Source: Branchiostoma floridae (lineage: Eukaryota > Chordata > Leptocardii > Amphioxiformes > Branchiostomatidae). From it: a DNA stretch of 64,000 nt. Positions 52,418 to 64,000 of the stretch are shown in pieces. The stretch lies in NCBI RefSeq assembly GCF_000003815.2, contig NC_049979.1, positions 14,135,459 through 14,199,458 on the forward strand, written 5' to 3'. The notes beneath the pieces were generated by a model, which was not told the origin of the DNA, ran no database searches, and worked only from the letters and a program-made list of their open reading frames with translations. The position numbers and the translations under genes are program-made. Within the stretch, counting starts at the first letter, position 1; every line of letters begins with the position of its first letter.

Positions 52418-55400
52418 ACTCTTGAGAACCCGACATCCAGACCAGGGTACAAAATGCTACCTCAGAAAATGTCACGCATCGAGAGATCGTCAGCACATGT
52501 TTTATACATGCTTATCCAAAGTGTTAATCCAAAGTGTTGTATCACATGTTCCTGGTCTGCAGATACAGTGTCCTACCCGGGATACTGCCTCCGTATGTTC
52601 CTGTTTTGTGATGTTCCAATATTCTCATTCGTACACTCTGCAAATTGGGGAAACACACCTTACAACATCACAGGGTGACTCGAGGTTATTGGTGATTACA
52701 TGTACGTTTTGTTATCTGCACTACTATGAACAAGATAAGATTGGAGAAAAAGATAGCACAGGTGGCCGTCCATGTGACATCCAAAAGGTGGTTCTGATCG
52801 TTGATTCATTAAATGTCCGGCCGTATTGGCGACATTGTGCGACTTCTCTGATAGTATATTTTTTGCATTCCTCTCATGTGTATAGACTATAGGTGGAGAT
52901 CTCTCCGATAAACTCTCCGATAAACTGTGAAGTACAGAACTCCCGTCCCAGGTGGTCTGCCGTGTGACTGGGACATCCACAAGGTCATCTGAGTCTCTAC
53001 CAGGCTACCGCCTGGCCGAATAGGGGACTTTGGCCAAGTTAGGAATAAAGGCCTAGTACTAAAGTAGGAGTTGTCCGGCCTAGGTCGCAAACTGTTCTTC
53101 TCTGGCGTGTTAGTTGGCCAATTTTTACTATCTTTCCAGCGGCTTGTGGAGCCTGGTAGAGGCTGAGGTCATCCCTTGTTATCATGTCTCGACAAAGTCC
53201 AAGTTTTACCTCGGCTCTGGGTTAACGGAAGAAAGTAACATAGTCTTTTTATCGTCTTTTCTTCTACCTTCAGTCCGTCTGTCTCTCTATCTTTCTTTAT
53301 CTTTATTTCTTTGAATTGTCTTCGCATCTTTTGCACCATGTGATAAACAAAGACGATGATGGGGTACCAAACTACCCGTGATAGCCTCTTGTTGTCAGCC
53401 GTATGCAATTTGTACAGTAATGACAGTAATGACTATCTCTACGTCGAAGGGGACAAAGGCTTAGATTCGTCCTTGCGAAAGACAAGAACAAAAGAACGAG
53501 CACAAAAAGGCGGCTAAGTATCGCTAAGTGCTACTTGATGGACATGAAGTCCCTCCCTCGTGAGGTAATGTCTTAACGGATGGCCCGCTGACAGCCCGGT
53601 GTTTTCTCACCTTTCAGCGCACAGGTACATTTCCCACCTGAGCTCACCAGTAATATAGGTTAACATGTTGACGCCAACAGTGGAGAAAGACGCGCCCTGA
53701 AAGGCCGCTTTATCCTTTGTTTACTCGCAGACAGGCCTGAGGTCGATGTTTTCCCAACAGTCTTGTCTAAATAATGATCAATCAAAATCTACCTACGAAA
53801 TTGATCGAATATCAAGTCCGTGGTCACCAAGCGCGTTCTACGGAATACGTCTCTACTTAGTCTTGGCTACTGTACTGGCGTGTATTTACCACATCGACAA
53901 TAGCGTAAAGGTGTGAGCATCTCTTGAAAGTTTAACATGTCGTAGTGCCCATGGGAGAATAACCAACGTAAGAGGAACGTAGTCAACTCTTTAATGTCGG
54001 TCACAGCAGTATATATCGATTAAATGAAATATAATCCCAGTAGACCAGTCCGCTACGTTTCACCACAGATAAAAGTACTGCAGGTTTTAGCAATAGCTGT
54101 CAGTAGAAACATGTAGTATTGTATCGTACTATCGTACCTTTCCACCAAAGAGCACAAAGAGTTCTAACTTTAACTTGCTTCTCCGAAATATCGATGAATT
54201 TGGGAGACTAACATATATCAAACCGGGTTGTCCATACTCTTTTGTATTGCCTATGGTTGTGTGTGTACATGTGTGTTTGTGACGGAATCAAAAGCATAAC
54301 ATTAGGTTGTGAGAAAATGAAGATTGCTGTAGGCTCCCTAAGAATAGGGAGGACAAAGTACATTGTACTTTTCTTAGGAGGATGTCCGACGACGATCTGT
54401 CCAATTTGAACATGTCTACTCGTGCATTTATCGGACAGATCTACATTTATTTACCCCCCAAATGAAAGTAAGACCTTCGCAATCCCCACATCATTTCAAT
54501 GTCACCTTCACAGTAGTTTGCATTAAGGTGTGCACAGACACGTAACCTGCGGCTCCCTTCTGAATGGTCTCTTGTGTGCGCCTACCCAGTACAGGAGACA
54601 CGTTATGTCCGACCAAAGGCTACAGTATCACTTGCGGTGTTGTCATTTCTTCTATTATAGACTTCTCGGTAACATTAGCTCGATCCAAATCAGGCGCCAT
54701 TAGTGTAGAAGCAGCATCCGGGCGGCGCTTTGTTTGTGTCCGTCTCTCTTAGCGGCCACGGATCGGTCCTCGCTCCGAGATAACGGCAGATAGAGAGCGG
54801 GGCCTGTAGTCTTGTGTGGTCGATCCACATCTCGGACAGCACCACCGGTGCACCGCAGGGTTTCAACAACCACATGTTCCACAAAACACAAGTTTAAGTC
54901 TGTGATTTTGTCTTGAGGACATCGTAGATAATTTATTGAAGTGATATGTATTAGTTTAGAACATGAATTGGTGGCGCATGTAAATTTACAGCTGGACTAC
55001 GTCATGTTGATTTGAAACAGCGGGGACCTGCTCCACAGACACCTGTTCGAGTAGACCAAGTGCTGTGTCTTTACTAACTGTAAGGACCAGTTTAGAGGAT
55101 TGCATCTCTACATCTTGAACGCTGCTAGGCTGGTTCTTTGATCTTCCCAGTGTTCCTCTTTTCTCTCTGAATGTTTCTGCCTCTCTCAATCTGTCTGTCA
55201 ACTTTGCTTCTGTCGTTTGGGTGAGTCTGTTACCAGCAAGTGTTTCCCTTGCCTTTTGGTCGATGTGACCAACAATAGTTATCTAAGTGTTATTATTTGT
55301 TAACTGTATGTTTCCCCCAAAACAATATAGTAACCTCATGATAACAATATGAGAAGGATGTCAATTGTTGGCGCCGGGCAGACTTTAGACATCATAAATT

Positions 55401-55534
55401 TTATTATAACTTGAAATCGAGTTGTTCCTGAACAGACAATTTCCTATCTATCGCCTGTTAAGTGGCCTGCCATATACAATGACCATTTGAGCCCACCACT
55501 CACGAGCCCGCACAAACAACACGACCACACCACA
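52418..55534. other. Gene-poor DNA upstream of MNAT1, part 2
   Basis: No gene recognised. A CpG-rich patch lies near 54715-54860. Nothing else assignable. Confidence 0.5.
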
Positions 55535-55735
55535 ATGCCGACTGAATACCAGCCGCACACGACACCCACAAATATTGATCCCCGATGGAGGACCAGGTTG
55601 GAGGACGGAACCCGAGTCCGCGCTGACCGACTTACCTGGCCGGCCTGGCCTGGGCCTGGCGATCAGCACAATATACACGATAACAACCTGGCAGAACGTA
55701 TATCTCATGCTCTTCTCAATGATCTAAGGAAGCAC
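55535..55735 (+). CDS. Possible orphan first exon
   Basis: An ATG-started frame of exactly 67 codons ends at AAGCAC|GTAAGC, a strong donor in phase 0, and stops two codons later if unspliced. The peptide is protein-like (DPRWRTRLEDGTRVRADRLT; ending LAERISHALLNDLRKH) and the region is GC- and CpG-richer than its surroundings. I recognise no family and found no second exon. It could also be chance in a GC-rich regulatory patch. Confidence 0.25.
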
Positions 55736-57964
55736 GTAAGCTAGAATGTTAATAGTACTGCACATGTATTACAAATAAAATTCCGTCGTGTGTAAGATAT
55801 TTGCCATGTAGGGAAACCATCCCGATCCCAGGGACGGCACAGCAACAGGGCCAGACATCGGATCAATCTTCCGCGGCGATCTGCTGATCGGTCCGAGTGG
55901 TGTTAAGTTTGGACACAGACATGGCAATGTGAGTGCACGGGTTTGTTGGGTTGTGTCAGGTGGCTGGGCTCCTCGTTTTATGTTGGGCACTGAGAAGACT
56001 GTTTTATCGAATGTTTGTATGTTCCTGCCCATGTGGGCTAAATGCAGCAAATCCCATGATGGGATACTAAAGACTAAGAACTATTACATGTAGCATTACA
56101 ATTGAATAAACAATACATCTGTAACTATGCTATCACTATATCTAACGTTTACATGACTCTTCCCTTTTCTTAAACATGTGTATACGAACTCACAGAGTTT
56201 GTGTTGTACAAAGTTGTCTGTGGTTGTCATTATATGTACAAACAGGTTGTCGTTGGTTAACTCTTTACATCGTGTATCTACACTGAGAGCACTGATAAAA
56301 GTGTTGCGCATGTCATTGTATAAAGAACACTCTATTATATCTATTATCAGATAAGGATTACTTTAGTGTACGATATTGATTTTGTTACATGATCTTTGAG
56401 GGGTTTTTTTGTTGCCAAAAACGTTCAGAGGTGTACAGTGGCAGATAAATAGTAAGTCACATAGCTGCGATTGAAAAGTACGAAAGGTAAATCAGTCGTC
56501 TTCCAGTGGCCAGCAGTACAATGCGCGTTTTGAACCAAGTACATGGGTTATTCTTCTCATGTGTGTGCTGGGTTCCTTTACGGCGTGCAGAAGCCTGACG
56601 TTAGTGGCTAGCTTCCTCATGCACGTGTTCACTAGCAGCAGTCGTAGGGGGTATTAGCGTATCTATGCTATTAGTGCTGTGACACTGCAGCATTGTAGGC
56701 ACGTGGAGGCGGTCCGTTATATCATAATTGCTTAGAAATGAAGAGAGATATTCCACGCCATAGCCAAAACGTCCTATGTTCATCGTCTAACGGTGTAGCA
56801 CACAAGCTTTAACGTCACGGTCATTGGAGATCAGTGGAGGGCAGGCCTTGCATTTATGTTAATTCTCATGTACATATGGAGATGGAGATGTGCACACAAG
56901 TCTAACAGTCTCTGTGACGCTGATAACGTTGCATATTGATATCCAGATATATAGATGTAGTTCATGGCATCTCAATCGCTATACAGATCTGGTACTCATT
57001 GAAATCAAATGAAGCGAGTTCAAGTCAGATCTTTTCGTCAAGTCTTATTCGCTGGTTGATTGACAGTCTCTATATTTTTGCAGAATGGTGGTGGTTAGCC
57101 TGGCTGCCAGACTGTTTCTGCCAGTCTGCCCCGATAAACACGATAAATACTGAGATTGGGCTGAGTGCCTGGACTCCAGGCGAGGTGGTGGTAGGTTGGA
57201 GGGTCGGGAAGACACCAGACCAGGAGCATCACTCACCCTCTTGCCCCGCCATGTGTGGCCTGCCGCCCCGAGGACGGACGGAGCCATGGCGGGGCTCAGT
57301 TTACCAAATATTTTCATGCCACAGACACAACATGGTGTATAAAAATAAAAGGTCGAAGAACGGCAAAACAACTGAATATACAAACAGTACGCTCTCCCGC
57401 AAGTTCAAAATTGCATTACCTTGACCATAAAAATAAACAATGCAACCCGAAATCTTGTGCTAAGGAAAGATGTCTCAATTCTTGGGAGGCTGTCGACCTT
57501 TATTCCTAAAGCAGCGGTCCGGCCGAAGTTTACACGTCGCGTGGCTCCGCCTGGTCTAAACCCGCATTACGGTGATGACGGACATGCTGGCTAAAATGGG
57601 CAGCTGGGCCAAGAGGTTACAACAAACCGCGACCCGGACACCAATATGGGAGAGGGTGGAGGGTCCAGAGTTTCCTCTGTTTGTGTGAGGCTCAGGGGGA
57701 GGGGGTGACAACTTGGCAAGCGAGCAGGCACGAAAAGGTGTGGAGGATGGATGGAGTGTGCTTCATGATGTTGGCTAGGGTAAGAAAAGAGGGCCGTTGG
57801 TGTAAGGAGGGGCCACGTGAAGGTAGGACGACCGGGTTAGGTGAAACATTAGTGGGACGATGACGTTAGGAGGTCAATTGTCAGGTGTGGACCAGGTTTA
57901 GTCACTCTCTTTCTTTGTCAGCTGGCAATAAAAAAATGTGTAAATAAAGTTTTCATTTTGCTCA

Positions 57965-58272
57965 TCACCTACGTCAGCTCCAAGTACCAATTCAACTTCA
58001 GACAGAACAGCAGCAACTATAACGTTACACAGATAACGAAACGTATCATTCTATCATGGATTTCGCGATGCTTACGTCTGACGGAGATGCTTTTCTGGTC
58101 CTTACACGGTAACTATATGCGGTAACGAAACTCGTCTTGCCCAACACCTACGTCAACTCCAAGTACCAATCTGCGTCAGGCTGCACAGCACGTCAGCAAA
58201 TAATACAGCTGTAGACAGATAACGCAAGTTACGCAACGTATCATGGCTGGATTTCGGGATGGTTAGGTCTAG
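57965..58272. repeat. Diverged local tandem duplication
   Basis: Two segments about 178 bp apart share an ordered series of words: CACCTACGTCA(G/A)CTCCAAG followed by TACCAAT, then ACAGATAACG, AACGTATCAT, GGATTTCG and GATG. The first runs about 57965-58079, the second about 58144-58272. The order and spacing exclude chance. Confidence 0.65.
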
Positions 58273-59430
58273 CTTTTCTAACGTTATTCGGGACATTCCC
58301 GTCGTGCCTGCGCATCTAGCATATGAGGAAGACCTGAAATTGCGAGTACGCCAAATTTGTGAGCTTATTGTCGATTGTGCTGATATTTGTAAATTTAAGT
58401 CATTCTGATGGGAATGGGCTATTTTTCTCCGACAAATTTTCCACTGTTGAAGTTAGCAAAAAAACCTTTATTCTAAGCACATACAATGTGGCCTAACATG
58501 ACGCAGTGGTCTCTGAATTTTCTGCAGACCAATGGGCGAAATTTCTAACCTTTTACTGATAACCCTCTTGTTCATTGTCATAGTAACGTTAGCAGTATGT
58601 ATACTATATATAGGAAAGACACAAGCACAGGTTATTTCAATCATTACGAATGTACGGCATTCAACATTCCAACCGACCCATACTGCATTATTGGCGCCTT
58701 AAAAAATTCTCCTCGTCCTAGGGCTAACTAATGTTTCTTCGCTAATGACGATGTTGTAAACAATTTTTATATCTTTAAAGTATAGAGAGTTATCGAGAAG
58801 TAAATTCAAACGACCTCAATACCATGACGGCCAAAGCAATGAGTTGCATGGTCAGTTCCAAGGCAACAAGGGCGCGGCCATTGTCAAGAGTACAGGAAAA
58901 GGCTTTCACCCCACAACACGCTCCTATTGGAGAAGCCACGCGGCGGCGCACCTAATGGGCAGTGCGGGTAGGGTGTCAGGTCCGGCACGGGGCTCCGGTC
59001 TCGGGTCCGCACGTGGTGGCAGGGTGGTGGGGGGTAACGTAAACACGGAGGAAAATGGCGGGGCTATAGTGATTATGGCCCTTATCAAAACGATGTCGTG
59101 ACCCCTCGGTACAACAATGACCTTGTGGAACAACAACAGCCATGATCCCATGTCAGCTGCCTCTTCTGCAGCTCACCACACGTCGAATTTTTCACCGTGT
59201 TTGTTTTCGTTTGATCTAAGTACCACCTCAACAATCAATACGTGAGATACAAGTCCAGGTATTAATGAACATCACTGAATATTTCAAGGCATGTCAAGTG
59301 TTTGTTCTCCACGGATTAAGTATGTAGTGTACAACCAACCACATGTGATGGGCGTTAGAAACGTCCTTGCTGATAGCCATCGGAAGTGGGTAGTTCCGCT
59401 TTAAGAGCTTGTGCTTTATGAATGTAAACA

Positions 59431-59455
59431 AACAAACATACATACATACATACAT
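59431..59455. repeat. ACAT microsatellite
   Basis: Tandem ACAT units. Confidence 0.8.
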
Positions 59456-60186
59456 GCAAGACAACACAGATTGCTGTCTACGCTAGGGTTACCTATTAGA
59501 GTTTGTGAACATTCTGCCTTTTATCACGGGTGCAGACATAGCTTCGACGCCAATTGGGATATAATGTTAATATAAATGCAATCCACCTACCATGCCCGGC
59601 GGAAAACCATCACACCACCAAGGCAGAGATATTATCCGGCCCAAACACGGAAGTTGCCTGTTGTTCCCCTGTCAGTCACTATAAAGGATATCTTCTCAAC
59701 AATCTACACTGATGTTCCAGGACAAGGAAAGAACGAAACATTTTGTTACCAGCGCTTGTCGTATTACTTTCTGCATGATATTGGAAACAACAAGTTATCA
59801 TTTACATGTAAATATTAACAAAAAAGTTGCTTATGTGGCACAACCCGTCACAACTGAACGTTTTCTACTAAAACAAGAGTTCGGATACCCCATACCATCT
59901 TGAAATACTTGGAGCCTTTGTAGATTTGTTGTGAAGGTCAAGGGTCATATAACGTGACTTTTCACTGATAGTCTTTTTGCATTGTGAATTGTGATTGTGG
60001 ATATTTCAAGTCTTTTCCATGCTCCTGGGCTGCCTTAGGTCAATAAATCTTTCTCCTGACGTGTGGTGTCTCGTGAGCTTTCAAGGATTTTACAAGTTTC
60101 AGTTTCAATCAATGAAAATGTTCTTGTCCAAACAATATATATTTGTTTCATATAATGGTTTCATTGCCGCACTAGTATGCATTGGT

Positions 60187-60287
60187 TCACTCACACACAC
60201 ACTAATTCACTCATTTGCTCACTCATTCATTTGCTCACTCACTCACACATGTCACACGTTCACACACACACACACACACACTGAGAG
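60187..60287. repeat. CA / CTCA simple-repeat region
   Basis: A mixture of CTCA, TTCA and CA units ending in a (CA) run of about ten. Confidence 0.8.
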
Positions 60288-61711
60288 TGAGATTCGCTCA
60301 CAGGCTGTTTGCTTGCAAATAACCCTAAAAGACGTTCGTTTGTCTGCTTCTTTGTTCGTTTGCTGTCTTCAAGTAGTATTGTTGTCATCCCTAGTTATAG
60401 TGATGTAATAAATGTAGCGTTAATGTCTTCAACGGAATGAAAACAAATGAATCGCTGAGTGATGTTACACATTTACCGTACAGACCAACTACAGGCTGTT
60501 CCCAAGTCTGTTTCCAACTCGGGTGTAATCCCCGGTCCACCATGGCCCTTCAGAAGGCTTAAAGCGCGATCTTCTTATCCATAATTAAAGGCAAGTGGAT
60601 ATCACCTTAATTCTATGTCGTCTGAACATCGCGGGCTGCGCATGGGCGACTTGGGTGGGCCACAGGACACACAGTAAGCAGGGACCGGTCTGCTGCATAA
60701 CTAGCGTTATGGGGCGGAGAAACTGTTGACAGGAACATATCAAACATGGGCACACTACAGCCATGTCTGATGGAAGACGCTCACTACATAATAAAACAGC
60801 AAGTCAAATGGCTCAAGAGCCGGGTGCCATTGGTGTCGGCCACTTCTTCCGTGCTGTGTAAACCAAAATAATTTGGTAGTTGATCAAACTGAGCTGCAAA
60901 ACTTCCATCAAAGCAAGATATCAACGTCACGACGCTACATTTGTATGTATGCTTTATCAAATTGTAATGGGAGAAGATGTTCAATGGCATTTGACTGCAA
61001 AGTCACTCCATGTAGCAAGTTCAAGTGCTGATAATGAAAAAGCAATGTAGGATTTTTGTGTGTAATGAAGAGTCTTACCCCACATAATGACAACATCTAG
61101 TTGCATAAAAGAATGATCTGTAAATATACAATATAACATTTTTATAACAGACTTGATATGAGATAATGTAATAAAGACGCGCAATATGGCTGACTTGTTT
61201 CATATCCTGGAAAACAATGACAACAATAATTGAGCGAAAGATTGTAGGGTAGAGAGTTTTTTTATGCAAAATTTCTATTTTTAAGTACTCTGTAACTAAC
61301 TGTTTGAAGTGCTTTGTTCTTTATCTCATAAGAAGCGCGGCATCTTCTGAAAACTTGTTTTCCCTTGTTGGTCACCCGAGACGACAAAAGCGACCGTGAG
61401 AACCTTTTTGAACTGGAAGGCCCCTAGGCCACAGTAAACGGAGTATATGTCTATATCCCACTACGCAGTATTTTGATGTAAGATTTGTTCTGTTCACAAT
61501 AGCAACACTAGGAAATATACTGGAAATCTGCGTCGTTCGAAATCTATTGTGCACTATGACTGAACAGTTCCGTACAGTCTGCAATAAGTTTTTCTTCTGA
61601 TGCTGTGGTGTAACACTAACACTATCAGCGTGTTGCATTATATCCTTCTCATGAAGTGTTATTTTTAATTCCAATATGTGACATAGTTTGTAAAGACTGG
61701 CTGACTGACAG

Positions 61712-61833
<122 letters not shown>

Positions 61834-64000
61834 TCTGGGTGTATGTAGATATTGTGTCGCTTTTGTCATGTGACTGATGCGCTACTATAACATCGAATTA
61901 ATTTTTCTTCAAGAACAGAATCTACGCCTACTTGAAACGACATAAAATAAAACCTCTGGTAACAATTTAGAAATGTGATAATTCATTTCGCCGCGAATAC
62001 GAGTCTGAATGTATGGCTTGTAGAATATATGCAGTGCTAATGTATTGATCAAGCTGGGTCACCGTTAAAGTGTATGTACAATAAATCGCCGAACAAACTT
62101 AACCAGAACCCTGCCTGCATCAGTTATCAGAACTAAAACAATGTCTTACTGGACAGTCCAGTCAGCTGACAGTTAAAGGGTGATTAATAATGATATCAGC
62201 GTATGTAGGTGCACAGATATTGTCAACTTGATTCGTGCGTGAAATCCCGTGGAATACATGTCGGTTGACGAGCCTTGGAAACAGACTATTGTGCAAAAGC
62301 ACGTGTTGCAGTCTGTCACACAAAACCTGTTTTCAGAGCTCATCCCACCGACGCGCACATTTCCAAGCCATATACTCCGCCAATTGTCTACCGTTGATGA
62401 AGAGGCGAGCTTTCAGGACCTTCTGCTGCTTTGTCATGTTTGCACGGGGAGCTTATAAACACCCAAAACAGAGGACAATCGAAGACTACTCTATTGTCCG
62501 TATATGTTTCTACAGCGTATCTGACGTCGACAATAAGACTGTTAAATATAACACTAGATCTACAGAGTGATGTTTCGATTAACCATAGATAGCTATTCGT
62601 TTATCGCCATAATTTGTTGCTTGCCACAACTAATATCCTACATCATCAAAATGTCCTAATAAGTGGTTGTGACAAGAACCAGTAGAAGCTGGTAGATTCG
62701 TGTTTCAATGTGCTCTTTGATGATTAGTACATAATGTATTTTCTTCACATATGCCATTTTGTGCAACGCTTTTTCATTTCCTCATCTAGTTGGCTGTGCC
62801 TGAACACTACCGCTGTGCAAGAAATATAATTATTGCGAGAATAAACAAAATATTTGGTTTCATTTCAATTATGACTGAGTTCCTGAACTTATATGAAAAG
62901 GTGTGTTCCACTATATTTCAGCAACCTTGTTCATAGATGGCTCGTTGATTTTCTCTCAGGTCTGCAAATATCTAGTCTGGTTTAGCCGCGGGCTGGGGGA
63001 AACATGACGCTTATTAGCTGCTTTGTTGGTGAAAACATTTAATAACGAAGCTTCGCTTGTCAGCCGTGAGTGCCTCTTATCCTTCATCGCGTGGGATTCG
63101 CCCTGAAGGCAGGCCTGTGACTACACAAGAACCGGCATTATTTCTGAAGCATGTAGACTTGCGTCAATCACAGAACCACCCACGGGAGTTTCGAGAAACT
63201 GCTCGATAACTATGAATATATTTATGTTGTATTCACATTTGGAAACCGATCAGTATCGAATATTTTCTGATTCATGTAACAATATTCTTAATCCCGTCTT
63301 GATCCGTGTTTAAGATGTTTGAAAATATCCTCAAACACGATTAAAGACTGCCCCTCATGTTTGCTAGATGCACAACAGCAAGACTGTGGATACAGAATAA
63401 CGTAGGGAAACCGGAGCTCAAAGGAAAAATAAGTACACCAAAAATGGTTGCCTGTAGGCCGGTCGGCAGGGACCCAATTAAGGCGTGATATTGACTGTAA
63501 ACACCTGAGATTCAGGCAATTTGAAACGGTAGCTGCATTATCATGTCTGTGTTTTCATGTTTTCCCTCACAGCCTATGGCATATACCACCATATATATGT
63601 ACAAATGTCGAGCAATAAAGTTCTTCTTCTATATCTTATGCCGGGAAATGAGATATCGTTCAATGAACCCAAATAGACTTGATTATGTTCCATTGGTTAC
63701 CCGTTTGCTTCTGGACATGGGATGTTGATTACCTCTGGTGTTAACAAGATTGCAGGACTTGGAAATGTCTTCCTGGCGGAATAATACACCTGATTCCCCG
63801 TGCCTCCATTAGTCCAATAGCGCCTAGAACCATCTGATGTCATGGAGAAACAGTACAGACTTGAGTCAAGAGCTTCGCTTAGAACGGCAACTCATACAGA
63901 ACCATTCACGGTCATGCAGCTAATGTAAAACTTGTATCAGAAACATCTTACATGTGGAAGGCGCTCTTAACATAAGTTCAACACATGTCTTCATAGTAAT

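Noticed and set aside
58844-59101. 85-residue Gly/Ala/Arg-rich frame
   Set aside because: Composition reflects the CpG-rich patch; no domain and no start support.
62249-62458. 69-residue plus-strand frame with fairly even composition
   Set aside because: No recognisable family, weak start context, no splice signals or neighbours supporting it.

Overview
The window looks like nuclear DNA of an invertebrate chordate, most likely amphioxus (Branchiostoma). Genes are compact and intron-rich, introns are AT-rich with GT-AG ends, tRNA-derived SINEs and small inverted-repeat transposons are scattered through them, and three neighbours (TRMT5, SLC38A6, MNAT1) also lie together on human chromosome 14q23. 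The species call is inference. There are two runs of 100 N (822-921, inside the first gene; 17038-17137, inside CLSPN), which look like assembly gaps of unknown true length.

Layout, left to right. 198-1549 (-): an ankyrin-repeat/SOCS-box gene interrupted by a gap. 2629-5367 (-): TRMT5, the tRNA m1G37 methyltransferase, six exons, 456 residues, complete. 5547-12484 (+): SLC38A6-type amino acid transporter, fifteen exons, 495 residues, head-to-head with TRMT5 over about 180 bp and with two alternative first exons. 13844-25881 (-): CLSPN (claspin), 25 exons, about 1,455 codons visible. 26913-28856 (+): an unrecognised 314-residue coiled-coil protein. 29756-46582 (-): MNAT1, the RING subunit of the CDK-activating kinase/TFIIH, eight exons, 321 residues, with a 9.7 kb intron. 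I rebuilt all exon chains by hand from splice sites, frame and family similarity; the frames close exactly for TRMT5, SLC38A6, MNAT1 and the coiled-coil gene.

From 46.6 to 64 kb I find no convincing gene. This stretch holds a near-palindromic MITE, a 47-bp inverted repeat around a 200-bp T-rich tract, microsatellites, several GC-rich patches and one possible orphan exon. In vertebrates the SIX1/SIX4/SIX6 homeobox genes lie just upstream of MNAT1, so this block may be the edge of a Six regulatory domain. That is a hypothesis.

Functional themes: the genes are mostly housekeeping (tRNA modification, amino acid transport, replication checkpoint, transcription/cell-cycle kinase). The TRMT5/SLC38A6 and MNAT1 promoters share a compact YY1 + ZNF143-like module, and the CLSPN promoter has two E2F-type sites and a CRE-like site, as expected for an S-phase gene. 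Mobile elements include two hAT-type MITEs, a Mutator-type foldback element with a 9-bp target duplication, a Harbinger-type MITE inside a truncated LINE, SINEs and a LINE tail with a 14-bp target duplication.
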